Positions 50,301 through 63,100 of a stretch of DNA of 64,000 bases are shown one piece after another. Location: NCBI GenBank assembly GCA_033239005.1, contig BSQZ01000005.1, forward strand, positions 13,438,001 through 13,502,000. Direction: 5' to 3'. This stretch comes from Lamellibrachia satsuma. Taxonomy: Eukaryota; Annelida; Polychaeta; Sabellida; Siboglinidae. The translations under genes and the position numbers were made by a program. A model generated the notes under the pieces. It was not told the origin of the DNA and searched no databases. It saw only the letters and a program-made list of their open reading frames with translations. Each line of letters opens with the position of its first letter. Position 1 is the first letter of the stretch.

Positions 50301-51757
50301 TAGTAACTACAATGTGTGTGGGGTTACTGTGGTAACTACAATGTGTGTGTGGGGTGACTGCGGTAACTACAATGCATGTGCGGTTACTGTGGTAACTAGA
50401 GTGATTGTTTAAGTTTGTGAAAATTTTCATAAAGTTGGGAGAATAATATAATTTTATTATTTTCTTTTAACACAGTTATAAAAAATACTCATTATTATGA
50501 TGTTTTGACAAACGTCAACTACCTTCTTCAGGAACTGAATTCTGGGATGACCAAGTTCTGCTTGCCATATCATCTGGCAAGTAGAATAACTAATCGTCCC
50601 AGAATTCAATTCCTGAAGAAGACAGCCAGTGGTGGCCAAAACATCATAATAATGAGTCAATTCAATTATCGTTGTGTTTCAAGATTTATCTAAACGTCAT
50701 ATGAATTATATTATATTACTCCTGGACACATAGCATTGTTTTGGTGGTGTTTTTATTGATTGCAATAGTACACAATGCAAGAGACTTGACCCAAGTCCCA
50801 GCTACCAAGTAACTTCACTCATGTCCATGTTATAGTTGGGTTTAAAAGAAAATGAAAATTTGAATGCTAGATTGTTGAAATTGTTTGATGCTGTTGCAGT
50901 CGTTTGATGTGAGTGGTCTACAGCTAGCCCTGGCTGAGCGCCAGTCAGAGATGCCTGCTCTAAGCAAGGCGGCCATCCCTTGCGTCCTGTCTGATCCTGA
51001 TCTCAAGCCAACCAGGTTAGTTTCATTCCTTCTGTCTAGTCACAGACTCCTGGACACATAGCATTGTTTTGGTGGTGTTTTTATTGATTGCAATAGTACA
51101 CAATGCAAGAGACTTGACTTAAGTCCCAGCTACCAAGTAACTTCACTCAGGTCCCAACTACCTAGTAACTTCACTCAGGTCCCAGCTACCAAGTAACTTC
51201 ACTCAGGTCCCAGCTACCTAGTAACTTCACTCAGGTCCCAGCTACCAAGTAACTTCACTCAGGTCCCAGCTACCTAGTAACTTCACTCAGGTCCCAGGTA
51301 CCAAGTAACTTCACTCAGGTCACAACTACCTAGTAACTTCACTCAGGTCCCAACTACCTAGTAACTTCACTCAGGTCCCAGCTACCTAGTAACTTCACTC
51401 AGGTCCCAGCTACCTAGTAACTTCACTCAGGTCCCAGCTACCTAGTAAATTCACTCAGGTCCCAACTACCTAGTAAATTCACTCAGGTCCCAGCTACCTA
51501 GTAACTTCACTCAGGTCCCAGCTACCTAGTAACTTCACTCAGGTCCCAACTACCTAGTAACTTCACTCAGGTCCCAGCTACCTAGTAACTTCACTCAGGT
51601 CCCAGCTACCTAGTAACTTCAGTCAGGTCCCAACTACCTAGTAACTTCAGTCAGGTCCCAACTACCTAGTAAATTCAGTCAGGTCCCCGCTCTCAAGTTG
51701 TCAGCTGCTAAATGACTCATCAAGTTCCACTTTCAATGATTCGATTACAAGACCACT

Positions 51758-51821
<64 letters not shown>

Positions 51822-54800
51822 ATATATATATTTGCGTTTTGAAAGGTCGTTTAATGATAATTATATATAAGCAAGACCGGGTCTAGAGTGACTCATGGTT
51901 TAGTAGCTCGTGAAAGTGATACGATAGCGGGCCCTTGGCAGTATGTCAGCGAAATGGCCTGCTGGATAAATAAACTCATTTGAAGTAAGCATTAAACATA
52001 TTCATCAGATTTGAGCAGCCAGAGATCGGAGTGTCGCCACCTCGCTTATGAAGCGAGTGCACTGAATCATCTTTGAGGTGAACAAACGGAACATTTTAGA
52101 TACCAACAGCTCGAAAACACCAGCGATGAGCAAGTCTCATAAACAGGGAGCTCACAGGACTAGACCGATACTACCGTAGACAGGTCAGCGCTTACTAAGC
52201 TGCGAGGCACGTAGCGCAGCAACATCACCTCTTTTTGAAATGACACTTTTTAAAATTGAAAGGCATCCTCTCTTTCTTTCTCTCCTTATCCCCCTCTCTC
52301 CCTCCCCTCTCCCATCGTTGCAATCTGGAATATGTTGTACGGGTTTCTGCCACTCCGCCATCAACTAGTATAACCACTCGTAGAAAACATACACCATGTA
52401 GCAAGGAATGTCTAGTATAACCACTCATAGAAAACACACACCATGTGGCAAGGAATGTCTAGTATAACCACTCGTAGAAAACATACACCATGTGGCAATG
52501 AATGTCTAGTATAACCACTCGTAGAATACATACACAATGTGGCAAGGAACGTGGGTTTATATTGATTGGCTGGCGTACACTTGTTGGGATTCAACTTTAT
52601 AAATATGAATCAAATTAGTTAAAAGTGGCATAAATATGTAATATTGATTATATTATTTATATACAAACATAGTTGTTTCATGAATAGTAGCATTGGTACA
52701 CATCCCTTAATAAACATCTACCATGTACAGTCAATAAAATATGGTTGCATACTTGCACAATTACTATTCAATCAGGCTGGGACACAAGACTACATGAATA
52801 GTAGAGGGGAAACACCCCCTGCACCAAGACTGTACACTGTTGAAGGTGAAGCACCCCCAAGACTGTACACCGTTGAAGGTGAACCATCCCCAAGACTGTA
52901 CACCGTTGAAGGTGAACCATCCCCAAGACTGTACACCGTTGAAGGTGAACCATCCCCAAGACTGTACATCGTTGAAGGTGAACCATCCCCAAGACTGTAC
53001 ACTGTTGAAGGGGACGCACCCCCAAGACTGTACACTGTTAAAGGGGAAGCACCCCCAAGACTGTACACCGTTGAAGGTGAACCATCCCCAAGACTGTACA
53101 CTGTTAAAGGGGAAGCACCACCAAGACTGTACACTGTTAAAGGGGAAGCACCCCCAAGACTGTACACCGTTGAAGGTGAACCATCCCCAAGACTGTACAC
53201 TGTTGAAGGTGAACCATCCCCAAGACTGTACACTGTTAAAGGGGAAGCACCCCCAAGACTGTACACTGTTAAAGGGGAAGCACCCCCAAGACTGTACACC
53301 GTTGAAGGTGAACCATCCCCAAGACTGTACACTGTTGAAGGTGAACCATCCCCAAGACTGTACACTGTTAAAGGGGAAGCACCCGCAAGACTGTACACTG
53401 TTAAAGGGGAAGCACCCCCAAGACTGTACACCGTTGAAGGTAAACCATCCCCAAGACTGTACACTGTTGAAGGTGAACCATCCCCAAGACTGTAAACTGT
53501 TAAAGGGGAAGCACCCCCAAGACTGTACACTGTTGAAGGTGAACCATCCCCAAGACTGTACACTATTAAAGGGGAAGCACCCGCAAGACTGTACACTCTT
53601 AAAGGGGAAGCACCCCAAAACTGTACACTGTTAAAGGGGAAGCACCCCCAAGACTGTACACTGTTAAAGGGGAAGCACCCCCAAGACTGTACACTGTTAA
53701 AGGGGAAGCACCCCCAAGACTGTACACTGTTAAAGGGGAAGCACCCCCAAGACTGTGCACTGTTAAAGGGGAAGCACCCCCAAGACTGTACACTGTTAAA
53801 GGGGAAGCACCCCCAAGACTGTACACTGTTAAAGGGGAAGCACCCCAAGACTGTACACAGTTAAAGGGGAAGCACCCCCAATACTGTGCACTGTTAAAGG
53901 GGAAGCACCCCCAAGACTGTATACTGTTGAAGGTGAACCATCCCCAAGACTGTACACTGTTGAAGGTGAACCATCCCCAAGACTGTACACTGTTAAAGGG
54001 GAAGCACCCCCAAGACTGTACACTGTTGAAGGGGAAGCACCCCCAAGTCTGTACACTGTTGAAGGTGAACCATCCCCAAGACTGTACACTGTTGAAGGGG
54101 AAGCACCCCCAAGACTGTACACAGTTGAAGGGGAAGCACCCCCAAGACTGTACACAGTTGAAGGTGAACCATCACCTGGACTGTACAATTATAATTGAAT
54201 CCATTAATCCAACCCTGACGTGTGAATAGTATCATTCAATGCACAGGGCACACAGTCCGCACAGTGCACACAGCCTGCTGTGTGCACTGTTGACACTAAT
54301 AACATAGTGCTGTTTTGTTAACATCACTGTTGACACTAATAACATTTTGCTGTTTAGTTATTTAGCTACGCAGCCTAGCAATAACACCTGATCATGTTCA
54401 AAATGCAACATCACATTCATTCTCTGTGTAAACAAATATTAATCACTGTCTAAGAAATATATTTGCTACTAATGGGGTAACATTTATTCATTAACAGCAA
54501 TATGATAACATACTCATTGTGAGTTACGTGCGGTGCATGAGTCTTTGTGACAATAACACAATGGTTCTGTATCATGATGATTAGAACATACACTCAATAT
54601 GAGTTACATCTGTAATATTTGTACAGATCTGGTTACAATAGTTGTATAACTATTTTGATAACTTATTAATGCATGACTTGCATTTTTTTAGATATGTACA
54701 TACATACTTATGTATGTATGTACATATGTAATATAGGGTCATTCCATATGAAATCAACCAAACTAAGGCCAAAATTTCCTCAATCCCCTCCAATTTGTTT

Positions 54801-56846
54801 TTTATTTGGCAAACATGTTGGACCTATACTGAAATTTACCTATGCCCAATGTTAAACTTGTGAGTGAAATAGTTTTAGAGGTATTGCATATTAATGATAA
54901 AAAATAACAGAAAAATCATGTTACTTCTAAAGGGGAGAAATCCAAGGTGAAATGGCTTTTTTAAATCACTCAAAATATGTTTCCACTGTATTCTGATAAC
55001 TAATCTTTGACGGGCGTTGACAATGTTTTCAAACTATGCTATTTTTGGTGGCCATCTTTGTTTGTTGCCATGAAAATGGTGGGCTGGCCGAAAAATTTTC
55101 AATATATTGTTTACTCACTAAGACCCACTCTACAGTTTGGGCTAAAACAATTTCATTAGATATGCTATTTAAAAATAAATCCTATCCAAGTGGGGTGTGT
55201 CTCCCCTTAACATGTTTGTGTAAATCACTTGTACAAACATATACACTGCCCTAATGGTCATAGAGTGATGATTTTGATCTTAAAATAAAGCCAAGACATT
55301 ACCCTAGAAATATATGCATCATATCAAAGTTTTTTTTGTAAATGTCACTGACCTTGACCTTGATATTCCCAAATTGAGTAAACTCCGATTTGGATAAAAA
55401 TGTTATATTTAGCAAGGTCATTGTATCAACAAATTTCTAACAAGAAACTATAATGGTCCCCTGGTCAGTCCTCCAATTACAGTATCTCAAGAACTTATAT
55501 TTTGACCATTAATATTTTGTTTGACACTTGTCAATACAATGGTAAATTTCACAACAGGTCCAAAATGTATGCCAGATTTCATTAAAATTGGAGGGGGTCA
55601 AGAATCTTGTTGGTTGATTTCATATGGAATGACCCTATATCCTCACACTCCAGAGACAATTCACAATGCTTCAATGGCAGTGTACATACCTGTGCAACAC
55701 ATGCACACACATGTGCATGATGCACTCTCACTTTCTCTGACTAATGTTCTCAACATTCTGTTTCTGTGTCTGACTGTGAAGTGCAGTCTGAGGTGGCATA
55801 GTCTGGCGAGGCCACAGTCATCTTGTTCTTGCAGCCAATCTGTACTCCAGCACATTTGTTCAGTGTGATAGTACTGACATTACTGAAGTTACTGACATTA
55901 CTGAAGTTACTGACATTACTGACACTACTGGTGTTACGTCTGATGTGCTGAGTAATGACCCTGTTGTCAACATGAAGGTGGACATGACTATCTGGGCGTG
56001 GGAAACATCCACTGTTGTCGGTGCTGCTAGTGGTGTGAGGGTATGGCAGGGTCTCCTGGCAGATGTCCAGGCCAGCACTTTGTGGGTTCAGCACAACTAC
56101 ACCCTGGTGGATGTGAACTGTGCTTCCCTTGCTTACATTGACTATGATTATTGGAGCCTGACTTTTGACAGCTGGCTGCTGTTCTTCAGTGTCACTTTGT
56201 TGTCTTGTGTGTTCAGGAAGGTCTTGCAGTAGAACATTTTCTGATTCTTGTTGATGCTGTTGTCTTAAGTCTGCTTCTCCTGTCACTGAAACACAGAACT
56301 ATTCAGTCATAACCATATTTATCTTTATTACACGTTCAGTGTTACATGTCCACACTACACGTTCAGTGCTACATGTTCAGATTACGCGTTCAGTGTTACA
56401 TGTTAACATTGCGCATTCAGTGTTACATGTTCACACTACCCATTCAATATGCTCTATCCAATACAACGGTGCAGTTATGATTGTTCAATTGAACGTGTGT
56501 GTGATTCAGTCGGAACTAGTTATTTAAGTCATGGCACGGTCATCACAAACGAAATGGTGCATTTGATGATGAAGGAATTATTATTTACGTTTTATTGTGG
56601 TGATCGCTTACAAATTTTATGATTAGAAATAATGGCAGACAAAAAGTTGTGGGTGTTCGTTGCATCAAAAGTAGCCTATATCGTGTACAAAAAAGGCACA
56701 TTCGATGATGTTGGAACTGTTGTCACGTAATTGCATACAAAATAACAGATGAACATTTGATTGTTTTAAAGCCAAATGGCGACCGACTGCAATGACAGAG
56801 AACACAGTCAACTTCCAAATTTGTGGGCTGACCTATGTGTTGTAGG

Positions 56847-56941
<95 letters not shown>

Positions 56942-56992
56942 GTATATATATGTATATATATGTATATATATGTCTATGTATATATATATGTA

Positions 56993-57062
<70 letters not shown>

Positions 57063-57076
57063 TGTATGTATGTATG

Positions 57077-57142
<66 letters not shown>

Positions 57143-60100
57143 CCCTACATATAATAATAATGTTTTATTTCAGGCAATAGCCCATAATATTATAAATACA
57201 TACAGGTTAAAAAACATACATATACACACATGATGAACAACAGAGGTACATGTAGTGAGAAAAACATATATATAAAGATACATACAAGACGTTTAGTAAA
57301 ATATATATATAAGATAAGTCAGGATAAAAAATATATTTGTATAAAAGTGAATTAAAAGCATACAATTGATCAATCCAATGTCTAATCAATGGACTTCGAT
57401 AATAAATAAGAGTGTGAAGATAATTCACAAAAAGTATATTGTCGGATTTTTCCAACCGGCATAAAAGGCTCAAAATTGATGAGCGAATACATTCATTAAA
57501 GGATTTAACATAATTAGTAGCAAACATATGGCTTGCACTACAGCGGGGTGACAGGTTGTGTATAATTCTAAAACTGTTGTTAAAAGCGACAGTAATACCT
57601 TTCAGACTCTGTTTTTTAAAATGACACCAAAGACTTGAGGTGTACATTGAACCACAGTATGAATTAAATAAAGTTGTTTCAATGGAATTGTTGCATAAGT
57701 AAAATTTTCGGGCTAAAGCTTTTGCCTGAGCATAGATACATCTTTTCTGCCTGGCTATATTGTCATCATCAGTAAGATTATTGTTTATAATATGGCCAAG
57801 GTATTTACATTTCTCAGTGTAAGGTAGTGTATGGTTATTGATAACAACAGGAGGAATATTTTTCTTGTCCCTAGGTTTGTTATCAATAACCATACAGAAA
57901 GATATTGCCATACTTGGCACAACAATCAGTGAGTTTTCTCAACCCCGCAACACTAGGTGAAAAAACACAAAGGTCATCGGCATACATCATATGATTTATT
58001 ATGGTTCCTGCATAAAGACAGCCAATTTGTAATTTATTCAAATTTACACTTAAATCATCCATGTAAACGTTAAAAAGATGTGGAGAAAGGATCCACCCTG
58101 CTTAACACCGTTTGAAACGGTAAAAAATTCTGAGAAGCTACAACACCATCTGACAGTGAATTTCTGGGTTCTGTACCAGTAATAAAGAATGCGAACAATA
58201 AAAGAAGGACATCCCCGGTCAATTAGTTTGGTGAATAGCTTACTATGATTGACTTTGTCAAAGGCCTTAGAGGCATCCAGCATAGTAACATACATAGATG
58301 AGCCATTTGCTATGTAGTGTCGAAAGAGTTCTTTTAATAAAAATATGAGCATTGCAGTTGAGTGATGCTTTTTAAATCCAAATTGGTTTATACATGTAGA
58401 TAAAAAAGTAGAAACCCTGGATATCAAGGATTCAAATAATTTACTAGCAATTGTGGCTAGAGCAATGGGTCGGTAGTTGTTGTTATCAGACAGGTCAACC
58501 GCCTTATTTTTAACTATGGGGGCTATGATTGTAATCATCACAGCATCCGGTAAAAAAACGTGAATTAACATGCTACTATATAAAAGTGACATGAGAACAT
58601 GAAGTTTTTCATTCGCATATTTAAAATGTTCGTTGCTTACACTATCATAACCCGGGGCTTTGCCTACAGGCATTGCATGTATTATATCTTGAATTTCCTT
58701 AACATTAACAATCATTTGAACATTAAGTTGTACATTGCTACAGTATTCATTGATCTTCTTGATGTTGACTGGAGAGCCAGGTATAGAGTTAAGTAGGGAC
58801 TGGTAATGATGAAGCCACATATTCTTTACATTTTCGACACTGGAAGCACCACCAACATTGCTAGGATTTGGCAACCTGGCGTTATTCATATGTTCCAGAA
58901 GTTTTTGAAGTCATTATTACATAGTTTAGAATTTCAGCATTTTTTTCACATAGTCTTTTGTTGCGTTTAAAATGAGCGCGTCTAATTTTCATTATATCAT
59001 ACAAGGGACCATGACGAGGACTCCCAGCAGAACGCCAGAAGAGAAAGGATTCTCTAGCAGCTTGATGGGAGTCTCTGACTAGGTCGTTCCAGTCTAGAAC
59101 AGTATACTTAGAAGACGTGTAGTTAGCCTTAGTAGGGATTACCTCGGCAGCGTCTTTGAATGATTTTATATCATTGTAAAGATTGCTTAGCAAAGTGCGA
59201 TGGGCTTCATCATTACAATTAGGGTTAGTACATCTTAAAACCTCAAGAGGTACATCAATAGCAGATAAAAGCAAACCAGTTTGTGTATGATAGTTATGGA
59301 GATCCTGGGGGGATGCAGCATTCCACTCAATTTGGTTGTTAGCGTATTCTTAATTGGTACCCCCCCTATTGTCGCATTAATAGAGATTATGCCATGGTAC
59401 TTGCCGTCAGTGTAACTCTTCATGCTGTCAGCCGGTGATATGTTTCTAGTAGGTTCCTTGATCCTGTTGGATGCATATGCTGTTGACATGGTGTTGTAGC
59501 CTGAACTCTCTGAAGGACAAACATGTTCTTCATTGTCGTCATCTGTCGGCACAATAGGCAAGATGTGATGAGTTGTGACAGGAGCTGCTCCTCCTCCGTC
59601 CTCACAAACCTGTGGCTCACTCAGTCTGTAACTGAAGCGTTCTGATGAACTTACTGTAGTCACTGTTGAGTTGATATGGCTGTTGTAGAGATTGGCTTGG
59701 GAATTGCTCAGTTGCTTGTTGTGGTAGAGTTGTGCATGCTGACATGATGGACTGTTGATTGGCCAGCTGTTGTTGTGGGCAGCTCCACGTGGAGTGGCTG
59801 GAGCAGTAGCAACAGCTGCCTTGCTGAAGCAGGAGCCCATTCTCCACAATGGACTCCACACAGCAAGTCTGTTAAGCAAAAGGAAAAATGCACAATATTT
59901 TCAGGAAATATTAATAATACATTGTTTATGACTTAATGACAACCGACAGGAACAACATAGAACGTAGACTCCGACTTTTAATTAAATTTCAGATATGTGA
60001 AATAATATTAAATGGCACCTTTGTGGCGTGAATTACTCAGCGAATCGTACTCAACAGCTGGAGGAGTAACACAAATAATCTGACACAGGCTACAGCCTTG

Positions 60101-63100
60101 TCCGAGTATTGGTGCTACGTCATCAACGTGTATTATGATTTACAGATTCACATCGCAAAGGTGCCATTTAGTATAGTACTGTAGGCTAACACGTGTGAGC
60201 GCCATAGTGGTAGAAACTAAAACAGTTTACGTTTACCGAGAGTTTTTAGAAAGCAACTGGAGTTGAGTTGATCAAAATGGTGCTAACACCGATGGTCATT
60301 TTGTGGTTTTGATTGAGCTTCACACATTTATTTTTGTGTACATTCTACTACTACATTGTAATTAATTTCATATAATTTAATGCATCGGTTGCATACTCAT
60401 TTTAATGCAAACAATGCGTGACATTAATAACAGTTGGCGACTATCTTGAAATTCCATGCCTACAGGAGGGCAAGGAATTGCTTACAGACACTGGCCAGTG
60501 ACATCGTAACATTGTGTATGTAATTGTTATTTACCCAAGTTTCAGCCTTAATCAGGTAATTATGTTGTATCAGTTTAACAGAAAATATCTGTTAAGCTGT
60601 GATAAATTCTTGTGATAATTGAAACACAGTTACATACAAACACACATAACATTGTCTATGTATTTGTTACTTACCCAAGTTTCAGCCTTAATCAGGTAAT
60701 TATGTTGTATCAGTTTAACAGAAAATATCTGTTAAGCTGTGATAAATTCTTGTGATAATTGAATAAACAATCTCAGAGTAGCATAATTCCGTATCAGTGG
60801 CTAAGCTAAACTTTTTAAGAATGTATAAATATAGGTCATTGGTTATATGAGTGCATTCATGTGTGTCGTCCTTTGAAGAGACATAACCATGGGGATTTTC
60901 CTGTCTGTATACACTAGTTAATTTTAAACTTCCTGTTTAAGGCGGTTCCAGTTCAAAAGTCAGGCATCGAGTGAGAGTCACTTTATTCAAAGAGGGTTTT
61001 GCATTGTAATTTGTATTTTAAGGCGCTCCACAATTGTTATGACAATGTGTTATGTTTTGTCTGTTTGTTGCTCCTTGTCACTATAACTGTTACCTACCTG
61101 GGTACCCTATCAACCCTATCAACCCACATGCAGTGAAATTAAAATCCATTTCCTGCAAAAGTGCTACGTAAAATACAATGAACATTTTAAAGTAATGGTT
61201 ATTTATCACAACATGTTTTCAATTAAATAATTTCTCTGCCATTTCATTAACCCATTAGGCCCCAGGATTTTATTAAAACATGCCACCAAGTTCCCAGGAT
61301 TTCTGGCAAATTTCGAGCGATTTTACCTCCTTGTGTTAAAAAATCTGTAGAAAAAACTATTCAATATTGACAATTACAAGTTGTGTTTATTTTGAAGAGT
61401 AGTAATTTCTCCACATGCCTGTATACATAGAGATAGGATATATTAATAAAATGTTGACATTTGATCACAATTTGCAAAGACAAAATAGTACATTTGTTAA
61501 AACTTTGAAAGTTGCGACTGACATTTGACAATGATCCCATGCTATAGCCCTATGCAACTCACTGAATAAAATGTAGTATATGTGTTAGCTTTGCACCACT
61601 GAAAACATTATTAAATTCTGACAGTTATTTTTCAGGTTACACCATATTTTATCATGACAAATATAGAAATAAAAATTTTTGAGATAGCGTGAACAAAACT
61701 GATTAAAATCAAGATTTCCGAAAGGGCAACATATGCATGTAACGAGCTGGTGTTGTTGCAAAATGTATCCGCTAGGGTGTGGCAAAATTTGGTAGCGTTT
61801 AGTTTAGTAGTTATTCGCCAGGATTTTTTAATAGAGGGTCCTGTATGCAGCCGGCGGCCGTTCCAGGACTGCACAGAGCAGCCGGCCACGGCCATTGTGG
61901 GGTCTAATGGGTTAAAAGTATGCAATAAAAACATATTTTAATTAAACTGCATTTGATTACCTTTGTTTATGCATAAACTAAACAATAGCATAAACAATAC
62001 ACAATAGGTACTCTATGGCCAAATATAAAATCTTGATTTGTGGACGTGGTAGTTAAAACTTGGAACAATTATGTTCCAAAATAGTAAATATCGCATAAAA
62101 TACCCCTGCATATGTGCCAGCCCTGAGTTGTGTAGCAGCTGTAGGACTGGTAACAGAAGGCTGCTGAGCAGCCTTAATGGGAACCTGCCATGCAGACTGA
62201 GCATGCTCAATGGGAACCTGCCATGCAAACTGAGCATGCTCAATGGGAACCTGCCATGCAGACTGAGCATGCTCAATGGGAGCCAGCCATGCAGACTGAG
62301 CATGCTCAATGAGAGCCTCCTCTGCAGACTGAGCATGCTCAATGGGAGCCTGCCATGCAGACTGAGCATGTTCAATGGGAACCTGCCATGCAGACTGAGC
62401 ATGCTCAATGGGAACCTGCCATGCAGACTGAGCATGCTCAATGGGAACCTGCCATGCAGACTGAGCATGCTCAATGGGAGCCTGCCATGCAGACTGAGCA
62501 TGCTCAATGGGAGCCTCCTCTGCAGACTGAGCATGCTCAATGGGAGCCTGCCATGCAGACTGAGCATGCTCAATGGGAGCCTGCCATGCAGACTGAGCAT
62601 GCTCAATGGGAGCCTGCCATGCAGACTGAGCATGCTCAATGGAAGCATGCTCAGTGGGAGCATGCTCAATGGGAGCCTGCTCTGCAGACTGAACATGCTC
62701 AATGGGAGCCTGCCATGCAGACTGAGCACCCTCAATGGGAGCCTGCCATGCAGACTGAGCATGCTCAATAGGAGCCTGCCATGCAGACTGAGCACCCTCA
62801 ATAGGAGCCTGCCACGCAGACTGAGCATGCTCAATGGGAGCCTGCTCTGCAGACTGAGCATGCTCAATGGGAGCCTGCCATGCTGACTGAGCACCCTCAA
62901 TGGGAGCCTGCCATGCAGACTGAACATGCTCAATAGGAGCGTGCCATGCAGACTGAGCACCCTCAATAGGAGCCTGCCACGCAGACTGAGCATGCTCAAT
63001 GGGAGCCTGCTCAGCAGACTGAGCATGCTCAATGGGAGCCTGCCATGCAGACTGAGCATGCTCAATGGGAGCCTGCCATGCAGACTGAGCATGCTCAATG

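Noticed and set aside
49020..51690. Regularly spaced repeats resembling a CRISPR array
   Set aside because: Tandem repeats with no unique spacers, in a eukaryotic intron.
52644..54235. Open frames of up to 352 codons with [15 protein letters not shown] repeats
   Set aside because: Same artefact of a 33-bp non-coding minisatellite within an intron; both strands and several frames are equally open.
56776..57233. YIYIYI open frames
   Set aside because: Translation of (TA)n microsatellite.
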